A model generated the notes under the pieces. That model searched no databases. It was given only the letters and a program-made list of their open reading frames with translations, and was not told the DNA's origin. Shown piece after piece: positions 25,311 through 36,254 of a DNA stretch of 64,000 bases. How positions within the stretch are numbered: the first letter of the stretch is position 1; each line of letters opens with the position of its first letter. Position numbers and translations under genes: made by a program. The stretch comes from Coptis chinensis. Lineage: Eukaryota; Streptophyta; Magnoliopsida; Ranunculales; Ranunculaceae. The stretch spans positions 14,241,001-14,305,000 of the forward strand of contig CM027378.1 in assembly GCA_015680905.1 (NCBI GenBank). Reading direction: 5' to 3'.

Positions 25311-25325
25311 TTTTTTCTTGTAGTG

Positions 25326-26022
25326 CTTGTTTTGCAGATGTTCCAGAATTTCACGCGTTTCCATGGTACTTTTCTACCCTCTTTATTTAAATGCTTTGAG
25401 GACAAAGCATACTTCTTGTTTGGGGGTGGGCATAGAAACACATATAATTAAGGCATCTGTTAGGATATAGATATGTATAATATGCATTTGTTTTCTAGTT
25501 AAAATTTTAAAAATTTAAAAATATAAATAAATAAGTTAATGCTATACACTTAGGAATAGTGGTATTGTTTTCCTTCTCTATGCTCTTAATAATCTAGAAG
25601 TCTCACGTAGCTTTTGCATTAGAATAATTCTTAGAAACTTAGGTTAATATGTAGGTAATAATCTTTGCATCTATCTATAAATATATTACATGAGTATCTA
25701 TGATTGTTAGCAAGAAGTTTCGAACTCTAAGGCTAGAGTACTTATTCTACAAATCCCGCGAGAATATAGCCTAAAGCCTTATAAGAGTGAAACATTTGAG
25801 AAATGACACAAGTGAGAAGTAAAATCCGGATAGAGAAATCACACGTCCACTTGTTTGATCACTAAACCATATCCTTAAGCGAGAATTTAGGCCCTCTTTG
25901 GATCGATATAGCCGAAAATTCAAACCTATGAATTATTTTTCGCTAGTCGCCCCTCTGAGCCTTTCTTTAGCCTTTCATAAACCACAAATCCTTTTACCCC
26001 ATACAAAAAAAACAAAACAAAA

Positions 26023-26056
<34 letters not shown>

Positions 26057-27019
26057 ACCTACCCAATTTAGAATAAGTCTGAGAATAGAATGAGGAAGAA
26101 AGAAGAAGAGAAAAACCTATGTAAACAAATATTAGTTAGTTGCTTCAGAAATAAAGAAAAGAAGTTTCCATCCAAAGAAAATAAAAATAAAAATAAAAAT
26201 AAAATAAAAACTCCAAAAAAATAGAATAAAAGGAGTCAAAAGCCAAAGAAAAAAACATGGCTAAGGATGGAAACAAAGTGTAGAAGCAAAAGTAAATAAC
26301 GAAGTTTTCTCTAGTTACATAATATGAAGACTCTTTTATCTCAGACTTGTCCGTTTTGAATATCCATTTCCTTCTTAAACCATCTCTTAATCCCCGAAAC
26401 ACCTAATAAAGACCTCTAACTCAATTAGGAATAGGTTAGTGTGATAGTAAGTGGCAGATGTGTTTGATCGACTCCGGCTTCCTTGTGTGTCATTGAGATT
26501 GTAAGGTAAAGTGTGCCCACTACGCTTTAGAGTAGCTTAAACTTGAGTGGAAAAATCGAGTGTTGATCTTGACTATTTATGTGAGAACCTACTTAAGGAT
26601 CGATATTCCAAAGTTTCGAAAACGGACTGTTATCTTGCATTTCATAGCATTACTCATTGTATATATGTTTATTCAGAGATGATTGATTATTATGCATATA
26701 TTAGCTTAGGTTTCGACTTGATTACTCTATATGCATTGCTAGTGAGAGGTATAGTTAATTTAGAGCATGAATAAGGAAACAATAGTTTTATTTCTTAGTC
26801 GTTGTAGTATAGATGAAGTTTGTGAGTACCTTCACTGGAAAACTCTCACGAGACTATAAGTCGTCCACTAGAGAATTCCTAGTGGTTTAAGGCCTTGTTG
26901 CATATGGTCAATGCAATCGCACTCAGCGAAACGAGAGTAGATAGAACTCCATTTTTGGTCACTTATTCTAATTTCTCATCATTGCTTGAGGACAAGCAAA
27001 ATGCTGTTTGGGGGTGGTT
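25326..27019 (+). other. 3' untranslated region and polypurine tract of the full-length Athila-type element
   Basis: No gene. The stretch is co-linear (inverted) with 61483-63200. It holds an A-tract at about 26023-26053 and AAAAT-type short repeats at 26180-26210. The polypurine tract TTGGGGGTGGTT at 27007-27018 directly precedes the 3' LTR. A conserved block just before it contains TTGCTTGAGGACAAGCAAAA, a nearly perfect inverted repeat shared by all family copies. Confidence 0.75.
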
Positions 27020-28498
27020 TCATAAGAGCCTAAAACTGTAGTTTTAACCCCTTAATAATCATACTTTTAGACCAATTATGTGAGTAATAATTAAGAGTTA
27101 ACACCGACATTTGTTTTTATGCATTTCGGGCTTCAAAGTCCATTATGTGCAGAAATGTGCCACTTTAGCGAGATAAAGGAGCAAAGGTCGGTTACTAAGG
27201 AGTTCCATGATTAAAGGCCAAAATTCAAGAAGATAAAGCCTTTCTAAAGCCTGGTCAAAAGCTGAAAAGTTGACGCGGGCGTAAACAAAGACACAAGTCG
27301 ATTAGAACTTCCGGCGTCAGATCTTTGGACTCAGACCTCGGAATGGGGCCTACCTTATGTCAAAACGACCGGCTCGGAAAGGGCTTTCCAATGGTCTAAG
27401 CCTTGGCCCAATCAGAGGAGCAGAAGTAGATGAAAAGTCTATCAAAGTCAACGGCAGCTGAAGAGGCCTTTTTGGACTGAAAGAATTGGGTTTTGGGCCT
27501 GATTCTCTGGCCCAAAACATGGCTCCAAGCCCATGCACGATTTTTGGATCTGAATATATAAAAACCAAAACTTCACTCTTTGTTAATGGTAGATAGTTAG
27601 ACCTAGATTAGAAATTAGATTAGTAGCTTCCATTAATTAGTTTTAGATCTCAGTTTTAGAATTTCATTCCCTGTTTTAGATTAAAACTTTAAATCATTGT
27701 TCTTTATTGATTAGATAAATAAAATAGTTATTCTTGTCAATTTCGATTTTTGTCATTTACAATTTATTAGATCTAATTTCAATTCTTGTTATCATTCAAT
27801 TCTTAGTTATTAATTAGATTTCGATTATTGTTTAGTTAAATTTCATAAAGTTAGAATCTTTGTAATATGTTGTATTCAATTTCAATGGGAAATGATGGTT
27901 TGATGAATCAAGGCCGAAACCTCCATTAGAGGGGTTGATGAAGCCTTGATGAAAACTTAGTTGTATAGTGTAGAAGCGTTGTAGAGTCTATTCCATTCTA
28001 GAAGGTCGTGTTTAAGCATGAGAATGGGTGGACGACCTCACATGCTAGTTATAATTGGTAGAAATGCCATGTTAATTAGGGATTAGAACGAGCAATTCTT
28101 ACCGTAAGAACGTAAGAATTGGATTACAACATCTTATTCTAGGTGATTAAGTTGGATTCGAGGTGGATTCAATTCCCCTCTAATTCTTTATCTAGATTCA
28201 AGAACATTAGTATTTCCATATATTTCGTAGTGACATTCAACATATTGCTTTCCATATTGCATCGTAGTATAATTCCCCCTCGTAAAACTCTCATTAGACT
28301 TAAGACCGACTAATTAGACTAGAAAACATTCCATGCTAGAGCACTAGGAGTGGAACGAATTTGTTACTCAACTTTATTTCGATAGATTCGAGAGTAGAAG
28401 ACTTGATAAATATAGACACGTAAATAAGTTTTAGTTTTACTTGTGTTTTGAGTTTTATCGTTCATTTCGTAGGTAAACTATCATTTTACCTTTTATCA
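27020..28498 (+). repeat. 3' LTR of the full-length Athila-type element
   Basis: 1479 bp. It starts TCATAAGAGCC (first dinucleotide TC in place of TG) and ends CTTTTATCA. Its TATA stretch is at the position equivalent to that in the 5' LTR (about 27558). Confidence 0.92.
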
Positions 28499-29546
28499 CT
28501 TACCCAGCTAACGAGTTGAAAATTAGATGGATATCAGAAAAAGAGAAAAGAAGACCTTGTACAAAAATAGAGCAGTTGGTTGCTTCGAAAAGAAAAGAAA
28601 TAAAAGGAAAGAACTGCCCATCAAAAACTAAAACTCCAAAAAAAATCAAAGGAATCAAAAATCGAATCTCCCAAAAGTTCAAAATCAAAAGGGAGATGAT
28701 ATCAGAAACAAAAGCAAAAAGAAACAAAAACAAAGTTAGAACTCCCAAATTTGAAAATCATATGGAGTCACAAAGCCAAAAGGCTAAAGTAATGAATCAC
28801 AATTTGAAAGCAATGAATAAAACGAGATTATTCTCTAGTTACAAGTATCTTGAAGACCCAATTTCTCAACTTATCATATTTTGTTTTCCCTTCCTTTTTC
28901 TTTCTAAACAATCACCCTAGCCCCGTAACTCCTAATAAAAGACCTCTAGCTCAATTAGGAATAGGATGGCGTGATAGTAAGTGGAAAGTGTGATCAATCA
29001 ACCCCAGTTTCTTTTGGACGTTATTCGTGTATGTGAGGAATAAAAATGTCCGCTGCATTTGAGGGAACGAAACTTAAGTGAATCTATCAGAGAGTTTATG
29101 TTTTAACACATCTTTGTGAGAACCCACTTTAAGGACGCTCTCCAAAAGTTTTGGAAACAACTCTGCTTTTATATTTCATTGTTCATGTTAGCGTATTTAT
29201 CTTTAGATGATTAAATTACTGTACATATGTTATTTTAAGTTCATAGGAGCTTGTTCTTATTCCCCGCTAATGAGATGTATAGACTTCTGAGAATAAATAA
29301 GGAAATAAGACCCTTTGCACTAGATCGATAGAAAAAGTTTGTGAGTACCTTCTCTGGAAAACTCTCACGAGGCTTAAAGCTCATCCACTAGGGAATTCCT
29401 ATTGGTTTAAGGCCTTGTTGCATATGGTTAATGCAATCGCACTCCGCAAAACGAGATTAGTATAATAAATAATAAATCACTCATTTGTGATCTTAGTTTT
29501 TTCTCTCATCTTTGTTTGAGGACAAACAAAATGCTATTTTGGGGTG
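28499..29546 (+). mobile_element. 3' untranslated end of a second plus-strand Athila-type element (family B)
   Basis: This continues the family 3' region and ends in the polypurine tract TATTTTGGGGTGG at about 29533-29545, immediately before the LTR at 29547. The same conserved TTTGAGGACAAACAAAATGC block precedes the tract. Upstream parts are missing; the full-length element at 14510-28498 inserted in it. Confidence 0.7.
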
Positions 29547-30400
29547 GTGATCAGCTCCCAAATGTGCATTTTATTACCCTTATATTACTGCATTACAACC
29601 CTTCTTACGCATAATGAAAAGATAACTCATAGCTTTTATTGCATTTTCAGGTTACAGAGCATTTCAGATCATTTATCATAAAAGCTGCATCTTAGCACCA
29701 AAAGGAGCCTTGTTAATACTTATTATAAAGTCTCGAAGATGCTATGAAAATGTGCTGAAAAAGTCAAAATCAAAGTCAAAAATCAATTACTCAAAACCAG
29801 AGAACTGAAAGTCATGTCTTTAACTCAGAAGACTAGAGATGGCTGACATTGATACAAATGAAGACTTGCTCAAAACCTAGCTTGATCAAGAAGATATGAA
29901 AAAGCAAAAACGAAAAGCATAAAACAACTATGGTGAGATGTCTTGATTGTAAAGGGAGAGGGCAAATTAGACTTTTGTAAAAGTAGGGGTATAAGAACCA
30001 AAAAGTAGGAGGAGAGAAAACACCTAGACTTATTATAGTGTCATGTAGGAGTAGTGTAGGATTTATTTTTCAAGTCATTTATATTCAAATTTGTTATACT
30101 TTTTGTTATTCAATTCAATCTCTTTTTCTTTCAAGTTCATATTTCAATCATTCAATGAAAGTTATTTCTTTCAAGTTTATGTTTCTATCTTTAATCAAAA
30201 AAGTTTTCTTTCAAGGTTTTTTGTTCACATTTTTTTGTTTTCTTTATTATCTCAAATATTCCTCGTTTAACACCTTAAACTACATTGAAGCGTGAGTTCT
30301 GAGGTTTCTGTTAGTAATAATTTCTTGATGAGTCAGAGATTGATTTTGTGTATGTAAATCAATGTAAGATATATGTTTGACATGTATGCATGATTTCCTA
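29547..30400 (+). repeat. LTR of family B, plus orientation, right edge uncertain
   Basis: It begins TGATCAGCTCCCAAATGTGC directly after the polypurine tract. The first ~400 bp is repeated in inverted orientation at 32955-33359. The end is not defined by a second full copy; I place it before the EMC3 fragment. Confidence 0.6.
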
Positions 30401-30522
30401 GTGCCATATTTTGTTAAAATCTCTTTTTTACTAGAGCATCTGTCATCATATTAATATTATTATTGTCACAAGAAGAGTCAGACGGCCATTCCTCCTGAGA
30501 TTTCGTATGTTGTGTTATGTAG

Positions 30523-30786
30523 GAGAGTGGCTTGTTGCATGTTCCCAAAGGGCAAGCTCAAAATGCACAGGCACAAATGTTCTCTGATCCTAACATGGCG
30601 ATGGATATGATGAAGAAAAAAATCTTTCAATGATCATACCCCCGTAATTCAATTTGTATTATCTTTAATTTTTATTCTCGCTTACGTTTGCCCAATAGGG
30701 ACAACCATTATTGTCTTATATTGTGGGTTTATTTTCAGACCCTTACTTTTGGTGGGTCAACTTCTTCTTCTCGTTTTTTGTAGCAG
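30523..30786 (+). pseudogene. EMC3: Captured fragment of the EMC3 gene (ER membrane protein complex subunit 3)
   Basis: EMC3 is an insertase subunit of the ER membrane protein complex. One exon-like piece (from about 30523 after TTATGTAG) reads GLLHVPKGQAQNAQAQMF and SDPNMAMDMMKK, then shifts frame by one extra A near 30619 before NLSMII. A second piece, 30739-30786, follows a TTTTCAG acceptor and reads TLTFGWVNFFFSFFVAA before a GTATGC donor. Order and spacing agree with plant EMC3. The intron between them is retained. Upstream and downstream EMC3 exons were not recognised. Confidence 0.8.
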
Positions 30787-32689
30787 GTATGCATCTATCT
30801 CACTGTTAAAACTTCTTAATTTGAAATTGATGTTAATCCTGCTTATATGATTAGCTTCCTTTTTTTTTTATATATGCTCTGTTAGGATGGACCTGCTCAT
30901 TTGTTCGCGTTAGGCTTATATGATTAGCTTAATTTGTTCGCGTTAAGTTTATCTTCAGATTAAGGTTCCATTAAGCCATGGTGGTAAATGGTAAAGACCA
31001 GTAACTTTGTGCTGACTTTGATGTCATACCATAAGCTGGTCTAGCTCGATTAGCTATTGCCTTTCTGCTTTGTCTAGTTCCATAATTAACTAAGTGACTA
31101 AAAGTCCCAACTAGAGCTATGGGTGTTAGGATCTATGTTGTTAGTTATAGTGGACATATGAGACACTCATGGTCTGTGATGCTTGGTTATTCCTATGAAA
31201 TGTACATGGTAACTGGTAAGTTAAACCATCTAAGCACATGAGTTATTAATACACTGTCTAGCTAATTGAGACAACGTAATTGACTTTGACACATTCCTTG
31301 AGTGCACATGCACATAAGTTAATTATGTTTCATTCACAGCTTGCACTAAGTTAGTCATGGAATTAATACTTTACATATAATACGGTGCAATAGAGCACAT
31401 GGCCCTCATTGTTCTTTATGACACACTATATTGACTTTACAAGGACACGTGGCTCGACCACGTGTCTATCTCTTTGTAATTTATCATTATTTGTTGACTT
31501 TTAAGGTTCAGTTATTTCTATAGGTGGACTGCTCGGGATCTTATTCGTACTGGGGCAAGTGGAAGGGAAGTCTGTACTGTGTTTTAGGAATACAAAACAG
31601 GTAGGCAACTCTTTCTTACCTTTTTTTATCTACAATTTCTTTGCCCCATTTACCTCCGTGTTTGAAACTAATGCCTTGATGACTAGATGCTTCTAGTTGG
31701 GCGTCATGGTTAGAGAATCCATATGATTTGCTCTATATATTTTCATTGGACACAAGTTTTAGTTTGAAAGTTTGAATTTCACTTGGTACAAAGTAGGTCG
31801 ACTTACTCTATACATTGTTATGTTCCCCTATTTTTTAGTGTTCAGTCGTTGGGTCCATGGCTTGCTATTACATGTTGATGCAAGGCAATATTTTTGGACA
31901 CTCCTAGGTTTGTAGAAGTGATGCTTTTGTTTCTTAAAGTGTTTCAAAGCCTTCTTGAATAGTTAGATAGATAATTTTTATTGTGGTTCAATGTGTTGTG
32001 TAGGGTATAAGTTTGATGGAGGGAAAAACAAGAAAACCAAAAGAACAACTCCCTAATCAGATGATCATGCTAACGTCAAGCTCCTCATCAAGGTAAAAAC
32101 TTAAAATTCCACCATCCATTTTCTCATTTGTTCAACTTGTTATTTCCTTTAGGTGGATTTTCAAAATTTTAATTAATTACATGAGTTTAATTAGTATTAT
32201 TGTATTTCTGAGTTCATTATTTGTTTTGTGAATTTTTAGGAATTAGATGGACTTTGTGGAGCCCCACTAGCTAAGATTTATAGTGAGTGAAGCCATCACT
32301 AATGCTTGGTATTGCAAAGATTTGGGATTGCTTGGAAAATTGTATCGAAATTTGTAACTCTTTGCTATTTGTAAATATGAATTTGTAACTCTTAGAAAAT
32401 ATTTTGAAGTTATACTATATATATAGTTCAACGAATATCCTACATGTTTCAGCCTTTTATTTGGGTTTGCTATTATTTACTTGTAAGGTAATTGCGATAT
32501 GGATAAATTCATATATGGAATTGAGATGTTTATTTCAATATAGAGCTAGTAGTGTCATTTTTGCAGGTTAAGGGCGTCCCAATATAATGAGAAATATGAG
32601 AAATTATTTTTTTGTAGGGTTTAACAAGAGGGGCATCTTTTTACAAGTTTAGCTGGTTGCTACAAAATATGAGAAATTATTATTTTTTT

Positions 32690-32945
32690 CATTTGCAACC
32701 CATCAGTAATGGTTCATAACCGTTACAAATTAAAAAGCGTTGCAAAAGTTTTGTACGAAATTGGCATAACCAAGCGTTACAAATAATATTTGCAACGGTT
32801 AATAATCGTTGAAATTTTTTGTTTGCAATGCTTATTAACCGCTGCAAATATTTCCAAGACTTTGCCCACGCCATATTTGCAACGCTTAAAAAGCGTTGCA
32901 AAAATTATTAGCAACGGTTTTTTGCTGTTGCAAATAGCCTGTTAT
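32690..32945. repeat. Subterminal repeat array of CACTA remnant 3
   Basis: Copies of (T)GCAACG(G/C)TTAA(T/A) and its complement in both orientations, e.g. at about 32742, 32774, 32790, 32845, 32877, 32895 and 32910. The motif differs from those of CACTA elements 1 and 2. Confidence 0.75.
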
Positions 32946-32954
32946 GGTCTAGTG

Positions 32955-33359
32955 CAAGACACCTCACCATGACTGTTTTATGCTTTTCCTTTTTGTTTGT
33001 TCTTTTGTTTTTTCATATCTTCTTGATCAAGCTAGGTTTTGAGCAAGTCTTCTTTTGTATCAAGGTCATCCATCTCTAGTCTTCTGAGTTAAGGACGTGA
33101 CTTTTCAGTTATCTGGTTTTGAGTCCTTGACCTTTGACTTTGACTTTTCAGCACTTTTTTATAACAGCTTCGAGTCTTCATAATAAGCATTAATAAGGCT
33201 CATTTTGGTGCCAAGATGCAGCTTTTATGATAAGTGGTCTGAAATCCTCTATAACTTGAAAAAGATAATAAAAGCTATGAGTTGTCTTTTCATTATGCGT
33301 AAGAAGAGTTGTAATGCAGTAATGTAAAGATAATAAAACGCACACTTGGGAGCTGATCA
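32955..33359 (-). repeat. LTR of family B, minus orientation, partial
   Basis: Inverted copy of 29547-29945, ending TTGGGAGCTGATCA at 33359. No polypurine tract follows on its outer side, so this is either the outer end of a 5' LTR or a rearranged fragment. The CACTA right terminus abuts it at 32954/32955. Confidence 0.75.
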
Positions 33360-34805
33360 ATTATCGAGGATATAAAAAGGGCTTTTGCACATGTAAAAAT
33401 CGTCGATATATCGCGATAAATTCATAAAAACCCGATAAATTGAAAATATCCACGATATATTCAATGTATTATTAGTCAACAAAATTATTGATGCCCCTAA
33501 AGCTTGCCAAATTTACAATAAAACCAAGTGACTTTATCTTACTTTAGGCATAGCAAAAATGTAAGAGAGCGAATTTGTGGGCAGACTTGTCCACAAACAG
33601 CAGCTTCTCATTGGTCCAAACACTTTGTGGGCGAGATAAACAGTTTTTCGAACAGGTAAACAACTTTCCTGGGCAGCCTCTCCACCAATCAGGACATGAG
33701 GTATTGTGGACAACAAATAGTGGTATGTCCACAAACTTATTCTGAAATCGTAATTATACCCACTTTTGACACTTTTGTTTGACACTTAAAAAGCTGCCAA
33801 CAAACACCTCAATTTACTACAAGTACTGGTGTGATGAAGTACATGTATACTGCTACAGCCTCCACACGTGGGTGTGGATCAGTCACACTCTCCTTATGTT
33901 TTTTTATTATTATGGGAACACACTCTCTTTATGGATAAATATATTATATCTTGAATTCAATTTGTAATAGAGTATATAATATTAGAATTAGATTATCAAA
34001 TTCTTTATCCAAAAAAATAAAATAAAATAAAATAGATTATCAAATTTATACATCTTTTGTTTTATATATATATTTTTCTACCTCTTTTTTGTTCAAATTA
34101 AAAATTAAATACAAAAATATCTACATTTAATAAAATTAATAAAAGCTCAAACAAAGCAAAACTAATTTGATTGGTTGGAAAAAGTAAAACGTTATTTATG
34201 GCTAGTATCTACACTTGAGAGGGGGGGGGGGGGGGGTTGGGGGTTGGGACTCTTTCTTTTATTCAGGTAAATATGACGCTCATCGAGAGTGCAACAATAG
34301 CTAGTACAATTTAAAGAAAAAGGAATTGACTAGTACTCTTTAGATTTAAAGAAAAAGAAATTGACTAGTACTCTTTAGAGATGGAAAAAAAATGGTGAGG
34401 TGATTTTATGGTGATGATTTTTTTATTTTTTTTAATCATGAAAATAGTGATAAATTACAACTAATTAAGAATTAGAGTGCTTCATGCGTATGATTTTAAC
34501 TTTTGTAAGAGGAAATAAATTATGGAATTGGTGCTTTATTAGCATGGGCTTACTATTGATATTTGTGGATATTTATCGATATATCATAATATATCTATGA
34601 TATTTATTAGCATAGGCTTACTATTGATATTTGTAGATATTTATCGATATATCATAATATATCCACGATATTTGCTCTTTTGCAGTAAAAAATACCCACA
34701 CACAGTTTGTTGATATTTGTCGATATATCGCGATATATCTAAAATATTTACAAATGCTCCAATGTAAAATATCCCCACATAAAAAAATATATCTACAATA
34801 CATAT
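33360..34805. other. Gene-free AT-rich intergenic stretch with short repeats
   Basis: No coding region. Palindromic CGATATATCG-type motifs cluster at 33400-33460 and 34560-34760. A 35-bp tandem duplication lies at 34310-34379, a 68-bp tandem duplication at 34535-34670, and a run of 16 G at 34221-34236. Confidence 0.6.
34535..34670. repeat. 68-bp tandem duplication with CGATATATC palindromes
   Basis: Units 34535-34602 and 34603-34670 differ at only a few positions. Each includes TTATCGATATATCATAATAT. Confidence 0.85.
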
Positions 34806-35768
34806 TAGGGGTGGGAAATGGGGGGGTCAAAAGCTAGTCTAGCCCCTAAAACATTTAAAAGCCTTTTCAGTTATTAGGGCGGGCGAGTCCTACTCTAAAG
34901 TCTCTATAGAATTCGGGTCATAAGTCTAAATTTCAAGCCCTGACCCTACCCTAAGCCCTCTTTAACAGTTTAGGCCCGGGCATATATATTTTCTTCTTTT
35001 TATTGCATCAGTTTTAAAACTCATTTATATTACAAAAAAATTTCAAAGATTTGCAAACTCAAAGTCCCACCACTTTGAAATTTGAATAACAACCAATCTA
35101 GTAATAATTTTGATAAGTCCAACAATTTAAAATGCATATCCACAATCTAATAAACCAAGATATAGGGAGACTCATATTTATATTTCAAAATTACGGTTAA
35201 AATGCACAAGACACATTTTGGAATGAACTTTCATTTGACATAAATCCATTATTTCTTGTACTCAAATCTCACCAAAATTACATTTAACATTGAAGAACAC
35301 AAAAGACAAATAAGAGTATGGAAATAGTTTTTCTTGGCGTCAACCTATTTTTCATTAAATTAGTGCCCGTGCTCATTATTGTTCTTGGCGACTAGGTTAG
35401 GCGGGGGAGTTGTGAGGTGTAGATGCGTGAGTTGTGAGATAAAACAATTAGGTTTACAAATTTTTATGATATAAGACAAGTTATTAGAAAGATCCATACG
35501 GTAAGTGATAAATTACAAAGGACAGTATTATTTTAATTGAAAATATGTAACAAGGAATTGGATAGTTTAGTTGTGTATTTTATAGTGAAATTATAACTAG
35601 GGCTTGGTTAGGGTCGGGCCTATGTTTCAGAATCTTAGCCCTGACCCTGCCTTAGAAGGCATTAGGGCCGGGTCGGCCCTGCCCTAAACTCTGTGAGGGC
35701 TTTATAGGGCTTAGGATCGGGTTAGATCGGGTCAATCAGGGCCAGGTTAAGATAAATTTCCACCCCTA
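34806..35768. mobile_element. Non-autonomous hAT-type DNA transposon
   Basis: 963 bp with terminal inverted repeats TAGGGGTGGGAAAT (left) and ATTTCCACCCCTA (right), flanked by a perfect 8-bp target duplication ATACATAT (34798-34805 and 35769-35776). Subterminal GC-richer blocks with GGGC/GCCC-type repeats (AGGGCTTAGG, TAGGGCCGGG) lie at both ends. No transposase frame is present. The 8-bp duplication and TAGGGGTG terminus fit the hAT superfamily. Confidence 0.92.
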
Positions 35769-36254
35769 ATACATATCCATAAATCACGGGTCAACATATA
35801 GCCATATCCTGATATTATATTTTGTACTATGCTACTTATTACAGTACTTACCAAACTGCACATAAACGCTACACAGCCCTCAGCTAAATGAAACAACTGC
35901 TACACTAATTTTCACCACTCACATGCCCAATAATTAAGGCCCAATTACCCAACTGTTTCTTTTTCCATAAATAACCCCAGCTGTCACACTGTGATGTGTC
36001 CACGTCTCAACGAGTTGCGCATGTCATCTTATTTATTGCCAATGAAATGAACGTTAAAACGCTACACATCAATCGCTTTAGCCCCTAAAGATTTGGGAAA
36101 AAAAACAAATAGACATCCCCTCTGACCTACCCAACTGTTCTAGCTAACTTAACAGGTCAATAATAAATGTTTCATTACAAATTTACAATGTTGTGTGGAC
36201 TTGTCCTATAAACCTCTCAAACTGTGAACGTGCTTTGAAACTTTGAACAAGTGA
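35769..36254 (+). promoter_or_regulatory. Upstream region of the TLC-domain gene
   Basis: About 480 bp between the hAT element and the start codon. No other gene is visible. No single TATA box stands out; a TATTTATTGCC stretch near 36030 and TATAAACC near 36208 are candidates. Confidence 0.4.

Larger units (their letters stand above)
20735..25325. mobile_element. CACTA (En/Spm) transposon carrying several captured gene fragments
   Basis: 4591 bp with termini CACTAGTAGAAAAAAGGC and GCATTTTTTCTTGTAGTG and a 3-bp target duplication CTT (20732-20734, 25326-25328). Subterminal repeats of the form TTTGTGACNGTTTT / AACGGTCACAAA lie at 20750-21040 and 25090-25310, a different motif from CACTA element 1. 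The interior has no recognisable transposase but carries fragments of an SCP2-like gene, an NPF transporter gene and a DUF760-like gene, all on the plus strand. Comparison with the minus-strand sister at 63160-63200 shows uninterrupted sequence at the matching site. Confidence 0.92.
14510..28498 (+). mobile_element. Full-length, defective Athila-type Ty3/gypsy element
   Basis: LTRs at 14510-15987 and 27020-28498 bound an internal region with primer-binding site, leader, gag/protease remnants, a truncated accessory frame, a 3' untranslated region and a polypurine tract at 27007-27018. Flanks are TTTAC (14505-14509) and CTTAC (28499-28503), a 5-bp target duplication with one mismatch. No reverse transcriptase, RNase H or integrase could be read between 19640 and 27000, so mobilisation would need enzymes from another copy. 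A CACTA element (20735-25325) interrupts it. LTRs differ by a few percent by eye; the start of the 3' LTR reads TC instead of TG. Confidence 0.9.
30401..32954. mobile_element. CACTA element remnant (right end only) with captured gene fragment
   Basis: The right terminus reads ...CTGTTATGGTCTAGTG at 32954, i.e. CACTAGACC on the minus strand. A subterminal array at 32690-32945 has eight or more copies of GCAACGGTT / AAGCGTTGCAAA variants. No matching left terminus was found up to 29547, so the element is truncated or rearranged. The interior carries an EMC3 fragment and intron-like DNA. Left boundary is a guess. Confidence 0.6.

Noticed and set aside
28516-28920. 134-codon Lys-rich plus-strand frame
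   Set aside because: Low-complexity A-rich 3' untranslated region of an Athila-type element; no domain, and the same region is not open in sister copies.
32277-32320. CACTAGCTAAG and CACTAATGC as possible left terminus of CACTA remnant 3
   Set aside because: No GCAACGG subterminal repeats follow and no 3-bp duplication matches the right flank.
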